A DNA stretch of 64,000 nt from Nocardiopsis sp. YSL2 (GTDB lineage: Bacteria; Actinomycetota; Actinomycetes; Streptosporangiales; Streptosporangiaceae), in the NCBI RefSeq assembly GCF_030555055.1, contig NZ_JAMOAO010000001.1, forward strand, positions 2,790,001 through 2,854,000, given 5' to 3'. Positions 26,801 to 34,868 of this stretch are shown piece by piece. Both the position numbers and the translations under genes were made by a program. The first letter of the stretch is position 1, and each line of letters opens with the position of its first letter. Under the pieces are notes generated by a model. The model saw only the letters and a list, made by a program, of their open reading frames with translations. It was not told where the DNA came from and did not search any database.

Positions 26801-27326
26801 CGGCCATCACCTCCCGGGCACAGCTGAGCCCTGTGGATTCGCGTTGCGCGGAAGGCACCCCCGTCAGATCGATCACCGGTAGTTCCGGAGCCGACGCGGG
26901 GGCGATGCGTTGTACGACCTGTGTGCCCACGGTCAGGACGGAGGCGCGCAGCATGGGATGGTGGGCGACGAGGTGTTCCAGCGCCGTCCGCAGGGCCGCG
27001 GTGTCGAGGGGGCCGCGCAGTCGCAGCGCGTGGGGTACGGTCGAGACCGCCTGGGCGCCCTCCTGGTGGGAGGCGAAGTACATGCGCTGTTGCGTCCAGG
27101 ACAGGGGGAGAACCGTACTGCCCGCAGGAACGGTGGCCTGGGCCCGGCGCAGTACCCGCAGTAGTTGGGCGTCGAGCGAGGTGGAGCGTTCGGGCAGCAG
27201 CGCGTGGTCCACACCCTCGGGTACGTCGACGTGGAGCGTCCCGTCGCGGTCGGACAACTGCACGCCCGACTCGCAGTAGCGGGCCAGCGCGGTGAGCGCG
27301 GGGGCGCCCTCTTCGGAGTGGGTCAT
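20823..27326 (-). CDS. two-module NRPS: docking-C-A(Ser)-PCP-C*-A(beta-Ala-like)-PCP
   Basis: 2167 residues. An N-terminal TubC-like docking domain (about 10-60) precedes C1 (70-490; HHLVTDG near 204), A1 (500-1010; FTSGSTGRPKG near 675, FDVSVWE near 724), PCP1 (LGGDSI near 1070), C2 (1130-1560), A2 (1590-2060; FVDSIAE near 1766) and PCP2 (LGGNSL near 2112). No thioesterase, epimerase or reductase domain follows. Reading the specificity positions by alignment to GrsA gives DVWHVSLIDK for A1, close to known serine codes, and VDATHSIADK for A2, where Val replaces Asp235 and Asp stands at 236, as in beta-alanine codes. C2 has TEPFLDG where HHxxxDG is expected. The start overlaps the mbtH stop by four bases. 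Confidence 0.92.
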   Translation of the reverse strand: MTHSEEGAPALTALARYCESGVQLSDRDGTLHVDVPEGVDHALLPERSTSLDAQLLRVLRRAQATVPAGSTVLPLSWTQQRMYFASHQEGAQAVSTVPHALRLRGPLDTAALRTALEHLVAHHPMLRASVLTVGTQVVQRIAPASAPELPVIDLTGVPSAQRESTGLSCAREVMAEPFDLAHDPLFRPTLMRLAPDDHVLLMPMHHLVTDGLSLPVINRTLLNVYARVRESATDYPPAPRSDYRAFIADQFGEQAATQTARHHAYWQKRMADAPALLALPTDHPRPSAPTFQGRPVEHRLRAELTARLEAFARSRHITPFMLFSAALHILLARYSGQDDITVGYPFAGRLRPEQADVVGPHISTLLQRVQSGDDPTVLDLLARVRKEILTGTGHHRLRFDKLVQSLGLTRTTAHHPLFQVLIGYNGKAQPLPEAAGIRAELFIVDTGAARFDLELYLRPDGDEMAIMLWAQRDLFEEDTARRILRHLEHLLRQMLTAPDQPISRLALMPEDEAAQALSLGTGAVPEKVTTGVAESVAAIAHRHPGRVAVRMAQVSLTYAELDARVRAAAHRLRALGVGTDDIVGVHADRSPDLIIAVLAILRSGGAYLPLDPSLPSARLQAMVEDARPVAVVVDTAQVTPPPGPVPIPLAELTAASTAGTDDLPAPPQASLAYVIFTSGSTGRPKGVMNTHEALNNRLAWMQRAYPLDATDTVLQKTPLSFDVSVWELLWPLTVGATLAVAAPGGHRDPAYLGRIIQQEGVTVLHFVPSMLRAFLTADQARSLTGVRHVVCSGEALTAGLREDFTRLCDARLHNLYGPTEAAIDVTAHECVDPSSDGDTVPIGRPISGVSVHVLGPRGELLPPGVIGELHIGGIGLARGYVGRPELTADRFVPSPLGEPGARLYRTGDLGRRLTDGSIEFLGRNDGQVKLRGFRIELSEVESAIERVPGVRQAVAALWTGPSGKPVLVAYLTCSQEDPHVVQTTRDALAQWLPEYMVPTQWTVLPHFPLLPSGKVDRSALPQPDSPRGPDEDEGDQAWTDRETLLAQLWERTLGVPPRSPRDDFFLLGGDSILSIDLVSAARAAGLELTVEKVFQNPVLTAMAAVADDIDTSQVPTDTAPFALVPPSVRTRLPAGVEDAFPLSRLLAGLYYESTANPDYRVYTTSLRLRGEFDASRMRAALKALVDRHPFLRSSIDVTSFDEPLQLVHTHIPDALTVVDLRELDPSHQRTAFDQWFTVERDRSFDWQCPPLLVLTAHLMSDDEFQLTLTEPFLDGWSVALAVNELLDNYRELAMGPLPQPEPVRAQTDFLLLESAACKDPGARDYWLGVLSDPPPAGLPGRSSSGYEVRPVRVTAETSDGLQALAESLAVPLKSVLMAAHVQVVSLLTGRRDVLTGLMANSRPENAHGAAAVGMFLNTTPIRVNVGTGSTVDDIRRVHAAEAGALTHRGYPYAQMLQDARIDTPFDTTFNYTHFRPYEHRTHDSGPQLLSLRATDQTYHRLTAQFRRDVLSGGVGLFLEFSDAGLSDAHMDGIAGYYEEALRHMASSPHAPASPLDRLRAAETPRVQDTSHDLIDEESDLFDRFTRQAQHTPRAEALRWEGEAVRYADLAEDVARLSAHLAAHGVSEGTVVPVCLERTPAYAAAVLAVLRLGASYAPMDPSQPRERLRTLLSAAAGPVALGNTARLPVPSGTVALDVSSPPAPGWVPAVSPDPGRTAAVVFTSGSTGQPKAVALPHTAIMNRLDWSTREEPAGPDEVFAMRTPIGFVDSIAELFDGLLRGVPTVIVPERVQAPEDLIAVLSRSNVTKLTLVPTLLAEILRTGTDLAAVLPNLRTWHLSGEPLRASLAHALHDQLPNARIRNIYGSTEVCADATTHLVTGRETGRVPVGTPLSGVTVHVLHEDGGTVPDGTVGELAIGGACLAQGYQADAAMTALRFAPAPGTPGLRVYRTGDLAVRSRDGSLELLGRADRQIKVRGVRIEPAEVEAALTCHPQIDEALVVQRERDHGKPVLAGYLLLNSATPPSAAELRRFLLDRLLPASIPEALVPVTGWPRLPSGKIDAAALPRLETGLITTRPRLRPPSGLLETELATLWEQRLGELPSDVSDDFFDLGGNSLHAIVLAGLVSRWTDSPVKVADIFNNPTLAEQALMIERILVNEGSPPMETKP

Positions 27327-27535
27327 GTCGGGCCCTTCGCGCTCAGGCGTTCACGGAGTGACCGCGGTCTTTGGTCCGTCCAGTTCACGGCGATCCAGTC
27401 CAGACACTGGCGCCGGCTTCCGCTCACCCCCACAGGGCGCCAGCCCGGGGGGCAGGCGGCCCCGACGGGCCACAGCGAGTACTGCTCCTCGTCGTTGACC
27501 ACCACGGTGTGTGCGTCGTTCGGGTCCTGCTCCAT
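27323..27535 (-). CDS. MbtH-like NRPS chaperone
   Basis: 70 residues with the full family signature: VVVNDEEQYSLWP, PPGWRPVG, CLDWIAVNWTDQRP and SLRERL. MbtH proteins bind and activate adenylation domains. AAGGGAG sets the ATG. The stop overlaps the NRPS-1 start (ATGA), giving coupled translation; it may also serve NRPS-2, since no second mbtH is present. Confidence 0.96.
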   Translation of the reverse strand: MEQDPNDAHTVVVNDEEQYSLWPVGAACPPGWRPVGVSGSRRQCLDWIAVNWTDQRPRSLRERLSAKGPT

Positions 27536-27568
27536 GTGAGCACTCCCTTTCTCGTCATCCTGGGTGGG

Positions 27569-28870
27569 TCAGGGAGCCGGGGTGGTTCCAGGCAGGTGTT
27601 CGGGGACAGTGATCGTCGGCAGATCCTCGATGTCGCGTGTGCGGCGGAGGCCGGAGAAGAGCACGGGCAGGGCGAACACGCACATGAGGATGGTCGCGAT
27701 GAGGATGGCGCCTCGTGTGCCCAACGGCACCCCCAGCCAGCCGCCGACGAGTGCACCCGCGGCAGAGGCCGCGCCGATACAGAAGCGGATGCTGGCCGTG
27801 ATGGCCCCGAGTTTGTCGAGCGGGCAGGCTGCCTGCCGGTAGGAGTACTGCGAGATGTCGAAGAGGACGAACCTGATCGACGTCAGGAGCAGGTAGCCGA
27901 TGGCGAATACCAGGGGCAGAGCCGGGGCCAGAAGCAGGAGCAGGCCCGCCGGACTGAGGAAGACGGCCAGCCACATGATCCGTGCACTTCCCACGCGCCG
28001 CATGATGGAAGAGGCGAGCATTGCCGCGAGCAGGCCGCCGCTTTCCCCGACGAAGAAGACGGCGGCCACGGACACGGGGGAGAGCCCGAGGTCGACTACC
28101 AATAGGTAGAGGAATACCGCATTCACCATGCTGAGGCAGAACATCGAACCGACGGTGGTCAGGGCTGTTCGCGCCAGCGGTGGATTGGCGCCGAGAAGAA
28201 CGAATCCCTCGCGTACCGAATTCCACCACTGGCCGCGGCCGCGCGGCGCGGTTGTGGAAGCGTCGCCAGCCGCCCTGCCCCGGGGTGCATCCTTGGGTAG
28301 GAAAGCCACCGCCACGGCGCTCAGGAGAGAGAGCACGGCGTCGACGAGCAGTGTGGGAGGGCCGCCGATGCGGCCGTTGAGCATGGAGCCCGCGCTGGGT
28401 CCGCCGACGCGGGCGATCGACTCGGTGACCTCGATCCTGGCGTTGGCCTCGGGGAGGTGGTCGCGGGTCACCAACGCCGGTATGTAGGCGTGGTAGGCGA
28501 TGCCGAAGATGATGACCATGGCCCCGATGAGGAACGCCGCAGCGTAGAGCCAGAGCATCGACAGCAGTCCCATGAGCGCCAGGACGGGGATCGACAGGAG
28601 GACGAGGGCTCGCACGACGTTGCACGCGATCATCAGCCTGCGTTTGCTCACACGGTCGATGTAGAGCCCAGCGGGGACTGCCACGAGGAGCACGGCGATG
28701 GACGCCATGGCCTTGAGTGCACCTACCTCCGCGGTGTTGGCGTCCAGCACGGTGATGGCCACAAGCGGTAGGACGATCGTGGTGATCGCTATTCCCATTT
28801 CGCTTGCCGACTGCCCGAGCCAAAGGGTGAGAAAAGAGCGATCACGCCAGAGTGATCCCTGCTCAGACAT
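27569..28870 (-). CDS. MFS efflux transporter, EntS-like
   Basis: 433 residues, about 12 membrane spans. The start FLTLWLGQSASEMGIAITTIVLPL and the loop AGLYIDRVSKRRLMIACNVVRA (the G-x3-D-R-x-x-(K/R)-R motif between helices 2 and 3) fit the MFS_3 group that exports siderophores and peptides. It lies first in the leftward NRPS-1 operon, 33 bases before mbtH, and probably exports the product and gives self-protection. AAGGAAGG lies upstream of the ATG. Confidence 0.88.
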   Translation of the reverse strand: MSEQGSLWRDRSFLTLWLGQSASEMGIAITTIVLPLVAITVLDANTAEVGALKAMASIAVLLVAVPAGLYIDRVSKRRLMIACNVVRALVLLSIPVLALMGLLSMLWLYAAAFLIGAMVIIFGIAYHAYIPALVTRDHLPEANARIEVTESIARVGGPSAGSMLNGRIGGPPTLLVDAVLSLLSAVAVAFLPKDAPRGRAAGDASTTAPRGRGQWWNSVREGFVLLGANPPLARTALTTVGSMFCLSMVNAVFLYLLVVDLGLSPVSVAAVFFVGESGGLLAAMLASSIMRRVGSARIMWLAVFLSPAGLLLLLAPALPLVFAIGYLLLTSIRFVLFDISQYSYRQAACPLDKLGAITASIRFCIGAASAAGALVGGWLGVPLGTRGAILIATILMCVFALPVLFSGLRRTRDIEDLPTITVPEHLPGTTPAP

Positions 28871-28943
28871 GTTCTTTATTCGCCTTCCTTCGGGTCTCTC
28901 CGGGTCGCCGACGACATTCTAGTTCCAGTGCGATCGGATGTCT

Positions 28944-28996
28944 TTGTGATGCTTCACAAGCATCGCATGTGTGTCGTCCTTGGTGAAATCTCACAA
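28944..28996. promoter_or_regulatory. paired operator-like sites in the divergent NRPS promoter
   Basis: The 290-base gap between the two diverging NRPS operons holds TTGTGA-TGCT-TCACAA at 28944-28959 and TGGTGA-AATC-TCACAA at 28981-28996, centres 37 bases apart. The first overlaps a second palindrome, GATGCTT-CAC-AAGCATC (28948-28964). A further half-site TTGTGA lies at 29035-29040. The spacing of four differs from the CRP consensus (six). A pathway regulator could control both operons here. No other gene lies in the gap. Confidence 0.65.
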
Positions 28997-29160
28997 CGGG
29001 GAAGGTCATTTCCCCAGGAGGTGTCGTGCGCGGTTTGTGAGAAACACGGTCTCGTTTGCCGACCCTTTCCCCGGTGCTGGACGGCAAGGCACTCTCATCA
29101 CGGGGGCGACCACGTTGATGCCGTCCGCCGTCGTAACACCGAGCATGGCGAGGAGCGCGA

Positions 29161-32100
29161 ATGTCGTTCGATCCGCGTACCGGAACGAACCCGGAGGATC
29201 CGCGCCGGCGCGAACAGGCCGAACGCCTTCTACGTGCCCGTATGGGCCGGGCTGGTGCGCCGACTCCTCCCGCCGGCGCCGAAGGGGGGTACGACGGCCT
29301 GTCCTTCGGTCAGGAACGCATGTGGTTCCTGCACGTGATGGACCCTGACAGCTCGGCCTACAACATCACCAACGTTGTGCGGCTGGTCGGCAGGATCGAC
29401 ACGGACGCGCTCGTGGGTGCCTGCGGCGATCTGGTGGAGCGCCACCCCGAGCTGGGGGTCTCCTATCACGCGGCCGAAGACGGGTCGCCCCGACGCAGGA
29501 GGCCGTCGGGGCCGGTACCCGCACCAGTGACAGTGCTCTCGCGCGGTCCCGACGACGCATCGCTGGTGCGTGAGTTCCTGCACCGTCCGTTCGATCTGGC
29601 CGACCCTCCCCTCATCCGGTTCCTGCTGATCACCGGCGGCCCCTCTTCGGAGGAGGGCGAGCACACTCTGGCAATGGCGGTCCACCACATCGCCGCCGAC
29701 GGGTGGTCTCTCGGCATCGTGAACCGGGATCTTCGTGACCTGTACCTGGCCCGCGTGGGCCACGGCGCCGCCCCCGCGCCGCCCGCCCACGACTTCGTCG
29801 ACTTCGCGGCGCGCGAACGCACCTGGATGGCGGGGCCCGAAGGTGCCTCGGGGCGGGCCGCGTGGCGCCGGGCGCTGGAGGGCATGGCGGCGATCGAGCT
29901 GCCCATGTCGCGTACCAGGCCTCCGGTGCCCACCTTCCACGGGGGAAGATGCGAGCACCGCCTACCGTTGGAGACCGTCGAACGGCTGGAAGAGCTGGGC
30001 CGCCGTCACGGTGCTTCGCTCTACATGATTCTGGGCGCGGCGTTCTCCTGCCTGCTGCACCGGTACTCGGGCCAGACCGACATCGTGTTCGGGTCGCCCG
30101 TGGCCAACCGTGAAGACGCCGCGTTCTCCGACGTCGTGGGCCTGTTCGTCAACAGTGTCGTGCTGCGGACCGACCTGTCGGGCGGGCCGTCCTTCACCGA
30201 CGCGCTCCGCCGGTTCAGGTCCACATCCTTGGAGGCCCTGCAGCACCAGCGCGTTCCCTTCGAGACGGTCGTGGACGATCTCAGTCCAGAGCGCACCCTG
30301 AGCCACAACCCGCTCTTCCAGGTCATGTTCGCCCTCCAGAACGCTGACACCGGTTCCCTGGAGGTTCCAGGAACCCGGTCCGAGCCGGTCGGATTCGACG
30401 CCGACGTGTGCCGCTTCGACCTGGAGTGGACGCTGTGGCGCGACGCCGACGGCGCCCGCCTGCGCATCAAGTACTCCGACGCCCTCTTCGACCAGGCCGT
30501 CGTGGACCGGCTCGGAGCCGAATACGCGCGTTTGTTGGAACTGGCCTGTGACCAGCCCGACCGTCCGATCGGGGAACTGGCGGTCTTCGCGGCGGGCCCC
30601 GGGCGTTCGAGCGGGCCGGCTCCAGCCCTGCCCGTGGGGGTGCGCGGTTGGCACGAGTTGTTCACGCGCGCCGCCCGGGAACGGCCGGACGCCGTCGCTG
30701 TCGCCGACGCCACCACCGACCTGACCTTCCACGCCCTGGAACGTCGTGCGGGGCACCTGGCGCGACGCCTGCACGAGGCGGGGGTGCGCCCCGGGCAGGT
30801 GGTGGGTGTTCGTACCGGCCGCACCGTGGACATGGCCGCGGCCACACTCGGCGTCGCCATGGCCGGGGCCGTGTTCCTGCCGTTGAACCCGGACGACCCC
30901 CCGGCACGGCGGGCCTTCCTGCTGCGGGACGCCGGTGCCCGAGCCCTGCTCACCGACGCTTCCGAGACGGGCGAGGGGGAGGTGCCGGTCATCGACGTCG
31001 CCGACCGGGAGGCAGAGGCCGAAGGAGCTCCCGCACCACCGGTGAAGGTGGCGGCCGAGGACGCGGCCTACGTCATCTACACCTCGGGGACCACAGGCTC
31101 ACCCAAGGGCGTGGTCGTGGAACACCGCAACATCATCAACACGCTGCTCTCCTGCGGACGGCTGTTCGACTTCGACGAGAACGACGTCAGCCTGGTGACG
31201 GCGGCCGGCACCTTCGACGTCTTCTACTACGAGTTGTTCGCCGTGATGCTCGCAGGTGGGCGGGCGAGGATCGTCACACGCGCCGAGCTGTTCTCCCCGC
31301 CCGCCATGGTCGCGCTCCTGGGCAGTGCCACCGCCATCCAGGCCGTGCCGGGTCTGATGGAACACCTCCTCACCGCCATGTCCGAGGAGGGGACATCGAC
31401 CATCGATTCCCTGCAGACCGTCCTGACAGGGGGCGACACCGTCCCCGCATCCCTGCTTGACCGTCTCTGCCGGGCCTTCCCCCGCGCCCGGGTCGCCGTC
31501 GCCTACGGGCCGACCGAGACGGCGATCTTCGCGACCATCCACCCCGTCACCCGTGGCGAACCGGTCAGGGGCAACCCGATCGGAACCGCGCTGCCCGGCG
31601 TGGAAGTCCTCATCGCCGACGAGTACGGCAACGAACTCCCCCCGGGGGTCACCGGCGAGATCATGATCGGTGGCGCCGGGGTGGCGCGCGGCTATCTCCA
31701 GCGCCCCGAAGAGACCAGCGGCCGCTTCGTCACGCACCGCGGTCGACGCTACTACCGCAGCGGTGACCTCGGCTCACGCCGCGTCGGTGACGAGGTGCTG
31801 CAGTTTCACGGCCGCAACGACACGCAGGTCAAGGTGCGGGGGTTCCGCATCGAGCTGGGCGAGGTCGAAGCCGCGCTCTCGGGCCTGGACGGAGTACGCC
31901 AGGCCGCCGTGGCCGCAGTCGGAGAGGACCTGGGCGCCCAGCGTCTGGTGGCCTGTGTGGTGCCGGCCCCCGAGGCGCTGGAGCGGGCTCGGGGCGACAA
32001 GGACAGCGCGGAGGCCGTGGACGAGTGGCGCGCCCTGTTCGACGACACCCATACCGAGGGTTCGGCCGAGGACCGGGACTTCACGGGCTGGAACTCCAGC

Positions 32101-34851
32101 TACGACGGCCGCCCGGTGCCCCGTCACGAGATGGACGAGTGGGTCGAGGGCACCGTCGGGCACATCCGTGAGCTCGCGCCGGTGACGGGCACCCGTGCTC
32201 CCCGGATCCTGGAGGTCGGTTGCGGAACCGGGCTGCTGCTGCTTGAGCTGGCCGAGAAGTGCGCACGCTATGTGGGTACCGACTTCTCGGCCGCCGCGAT
32301 CGCCGCACTCCGTGAACGGGTGGCAGAGCGCGACCTGGACGGGGTGGAACTGCACGTCACCGAAGCGAACGAGTTCCCCGAGGTCGGCGACGACTTCGAT
32401 CTGGTGGTCGTCAACTCGGTGTCGCAATACCTGCCCGACGCCGACTACCTCGCCTCCGTCCTTGACGCCGCACTGCGAGTTCTGCGCCCCGGCGGTGCCG
32501 TCTTCGTCGGTGACGTGCGCAGCCTGCCCCTCCTCGAAGCGTTCCATCTCTCCGTCACCAAGGCTCGCCACCCCGACCGCGACCCCCGCCACCAGCTGGC
32601 CACCGCCGTGCAGGCCGCAGCCGACGAGGCGGAGCTGGTGCTGGCCCCCGCGTTCTTCCGCACCTTCGCCGCCGAGCGCGGCATCGTGGATGTCCAGGTG
32701 CAGCCCCGCCGGGGCCACTGCCCCAACGAGATGAACAAGTTCCGCTACGACGTGGTGCTGCGCACGCAGATCCGCGACGTGCCCCCCGCCGTCCACCCCC
32801 AGGCACCCGCACCGCGGGCCTGGGGCGAGCAGGGGTGGACCCTGGAGAGGCTCGACGCGGCCCTCGTGTCCGCGAGGACGGACGTGTTCTACTTCCGCCT
32901 GATCCCCCACGGGCTGGTCCACCCGGACGTGGCCCACCACAGCACGGTGGCCGGGGCCCCGGCACCGCCGGGGGGAGAACCGGTCGTCCCTGAGGATCTG
33001 CGGCGACTGGCGCGGCGGCACGGCTATCGGGTCAGGCTCGACTGGAGCGAGAACGGTGCCACCTTCGACGCGGTCCTCGCCCCCGCAGCGATGCCGCTCC
33101 CCCTGCCGCGCCCCCGGCCGATGGCGCCGCACGCCCCGGTCGCCAACCGGCCGCGATCGCGCGTGGACCGCCGGATGCTGGCTGAGGGCTGGCGCCAAGA
33201 GCTGGCCGCGCTGCTCCCCGAGTACATGCTGCCTTCGTCTCTGCAGGTGGTGGACGCCCTGCCACTGACTTCCAACGGCAAGGTGGACCGTTCCCGTCTG
33301 CCTGCCGCACCGCCCCCGACCGGACCGGGCCGCCCGGTGTCCTCCTTGACTGAGAAGACGGTCGCCCAGGTGTGGGAGGAGGTCCTCGACGCCCCAGTCG
33401 TCTCGGCCACCGACGACTTCTTCACACTGGGTGGCACGTCGCTGCTGGCGATCAGGATCACCGTCGGCCTTCGCCGGCGCGGTCTACGGCTGTCCCCTCA
33501 GACGATCTTCGAACAACGCACCGTGGAGCGGATCGCACGGCGCATCGAACAGCTTGCCCTGGATGAAGCCAGGCCCGCCCCCACCGGTGCGGCGCGCACT
33601 CGCGAGCGCCACGCCGGTGCTGAGCTGGATGTGGACGGCGGCGCACAGGCCGCCGCCTCCGGAAGCGACCAGGCCGTGCCGGGGCAGGACCGGTGGCGTT
33701 CCGCCCAACACCTGCTCCTGACCGGCGCCACCGGGATGCTGGGCGTCCACCTCCTGGACCAGGCACTGCGTGACTACCCCGACCTCGCCATCACGTGCCT
33801 GGTCCGGGCCTCCGGCAGGGACGCCGCCCAGCGTCGGGTGGAGGAGTCGTACCGCCGGTACTTCCCCGACTCGGTCGTCGGGTCGGCGGAGTTCGCCCGT
33901 CGAGTCCACACCCTCCCCGGCGATCTGGCCAGCCCCGGCCTGGGGCTGGGCCCGGGGGTGGGGCGTGACCTGGCCCAGTCCTGTGATCGCGTCGTACACG
34001 CCGCAGCCGACGTGCGCCACGTGGCCGCGCGTGAGGAGGTCTTCGCCGCGAATACGGCGGGCACCGAACGGGTGCTGGAACTCTGCTCGCAGATGGGCGA
34101 ACCCGACCTGTGCCACATCTCCACCATCGGTGTGGCCGGCTACAGCGCGGACGGGCTCCCCCGCACCCTCGACGAGCATGTGCTCGACATCGGCCAGACC
34201 CCCAGCGAGGCCTACTCCGAGAGCAAGATCGCCGCGGAAAGGGCTGTCGCCCGCTTCAACGCCGACACCGCGGGAGCCACGGTCATGCGGGTGGGCACGG
34301 TTGCCCCGCACTCCGTCACCGGCCGTTTCCAGCACAACATCAACGACCATTTCTTCAGCCGGTTCCTGCGCGCCGTGCTCCGGCTGGGGATCGCCACCGA
34401 TTGGCCCGACCGCCGGTTCCAGCTGATCCCCGCCGACACCATGGCGCGCATGGTGCTGGCCCTGTCCGGCCAGACGGCGGCGCGCGGACGCACCTTCCAC
34501 ATCCAGTCACCCCACGCTCTGACCCACGGTGAACTCGCACGGCTCGCGAACACACTGGGCTACGGGATTCGGCTGGTCCCGCCGGACGCCTTCGCCGACA
34601 GCGTGATGGCGGCCGGGGCCGCCACGGGCCTGGACGAAGAAGTCGGCCGTCTGCTGCCCATGCTCGACCGCAGGAGGGGGAGACCCGTCACTCTGGCCCA
34701 TGCGTGGACCGACTCCTGGTTGGAGTCGCTCGGCCTGAACTACCCCGAACCTCGGGCTGCCTGGGTCACGGCCTTCATCCGACGCGGGGTCGAGGTGGGC
34801 TACTTCCCACCGCCGGGCGCCGACCGCCGACACGACGGTACCGACTACTGA
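29161..34851 (+). CDS. single-module NRPS: C-A with inserted methyltransferase-PCP-terminal reductase
   Basis: 1896 residues. C (about 45-470; HHIAADG near 174), A (480-1395; YTSGTTGSPKG near 640, FDVFYYE near 684, VAYGPTETAI, NDTQVKVRGFRIELGEVE, NGKVDR near 1373), a SAM methyltransferase inserted between A8 and A10 (LEVGCGTG near 1017), PCP (LGGTSL near 1424) and an NAD(P)H-dependent thioester reductase (TGATGMLG near 1520, YSESK near 1685) that would release an aldehyde or alcohol. The code read by alignment is DVYQLGAIFK. It shares D-x-Y-x-L-G and K with hydroxyphenylglycine codes and Q-L-G with glycine codes. The inserted domain predicts an N-methylated residue. It opens the ten-gene rightward operon. 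Confidence 0.92.
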   Translation: MSFDPRTGTNPEDPRRREQAERLLRARMGRAGAPTPPAGAEGGYDGLSFGQERMWFLHVMDPDSSAYNITNVVRLVGRIDTDALVGACGDLVERHPELGVSYHAAEDGSPRRRRPSGPVPAPVTVLSRGPDDASLVREFLHRPFDLADPPLIRFLLITGGPSSEEGEHTLAMAVHHIAADGWSLGIVNRDLRDLYLARVGHGAAPAPPAHDFVDFAARERTWMAGPEGASGRAAWRRALEGMAAIELPMSRTRPPVPTFHGGRCEHRLPLETVERLEELGRRHGASLYMILGAAFSCLLHRYSGQTDIVFGSPVANREDAAFSDVVGLFVNSVVLRTDLSGGPSFTDALRRFRSTSLEALQHQRVPFETVVDDLSPERTLSHNPLFQVMFALQNADTGSLEVPGTRSEPVGFDADVCRFDLEWTLWRDADGARLRIKYSDALFDQAVVDRLGAEYARLLELACDQPDRPIGELAVFAAGPGRSSGPAPALPVGVRGWHELFTRAARERPDAVAVADATTDLTFHALERRAGHLARRLHEAGVRPGQVVGVRTGRTVDMAAATLGVAMAGAVFLPLNPDDPPARRAFLLRDAGARALLTDASETGEGEVPVIDVADREAEAEGAPAPPVKVAAEDAAYVIYTSGTTGSPKGVVVEHRNIINTLLSCGRLFDFDENDVSLVTAAGTFDVFYYELFAVMLAGGRARIVTRAELFSPPAMVALLGSATAIQAVPGLMEHLLTAMSEEGTSTIDSLQTVLTGGDTVPASLLDRLCRAFPRARVAVAYGPTETAIFATIHPVTRGEPVRGNPIGTALPGVEVLIADEYGNELPPGVTGEIMIGGAGVARGYLQRPEETSGRFVTHRGRRYYRSGDLGSRRVGDEVLQFHGRNDTQVKVRGFRIELGEVEAALSGLDGVRQAAVAAVGEDLGAQRLVACVVPAPEALERARGDKDSAEAVDEWRALFDDTHTEGSAEDRDFTGWNSSYDGRPVPRHEMDEWVEGTVGHIRELAPVTGTRAPRILEVGCGTGLLLLELAEKCARYVGTDFSAAAIAALRERVAERDLDGVELHVTEANEFPEVGDDFDLVVVNSVSQYLPDADYLASVLDAALRVLRPGGAVFVGDVRSLPLLEAFHLSVTKARHPDRDPRHQLATAVQAAADEAELVLAPAFFRTFAAERGIVDVQVQPRRGHCPNEMNKFRYDVVLRTQIRDVPPAVHPQAPAPRAWGEQGWTLERLDAALVSARTDVFYFRLIPHGLVHPDVAHHSTVAGAPAPPGGEPVVPEDLRRLARRHGYRVRLDWSENGATFDAVLAPAAMPLPLPRPRPMAPHAPVANRPRSRVDRRMLAEGWRQELAALLPEYMLPSSLQVVDALPLTSNGKVDRSRLPAAPPPTGPGRPVSSLTEKTVAQVWEEVLDAPVVSATDDFFTLGGTSLLAIRITVGLRRRGLRLSPQTIFEQRTVERIARRIEQLALDEARPAPTGAARTRERHAGAELDVDGGAQAAASGSDQAVPGQDRWRSAQHLLLTGATGMLGVHLLDQALRDYPDLAITCLVRASGRDAAQRRVEESYRRYFPDSVVGSAEFARRVHTLPGDLASPGLGLGPGVGRDLAQSCDRVVHAAADVRHVAAREEVFAANTAGTERVLELCSQMGEPDLCHISTIGVAGYSADGLPRTLDEHVLDIGQTPSEAYSESKIAAERAVARFNADTAGATVMRVGTVAPHSVTGRFQHNINDHFFSRFLRAVLRLGIATDWPDRRFQLIPADTMARMVLALSGQTAARGRTFHIQSPHALTHGELARLANTLGYGIRLVPPDAFADSVMAAGAATGLDEEVGRLLPMLDRRRGRPVTLAHAWTDSWLESLGLNYPEPRAAWVTAFIRRGVEVGYFPPPGADRRHDGTDY

Positions 34852-34868
34852 CTCCCGAGGAGTGACCG

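Noticed and set aside
20823-34851. Nocardicin- or glycopeptide-type assembly line
   Set aside because: Ser and Hpg logic recalls nocardicin, but there are too few modules, no epimerase or thioesterase domain, no P450 gene, and a terminal reductase instead.
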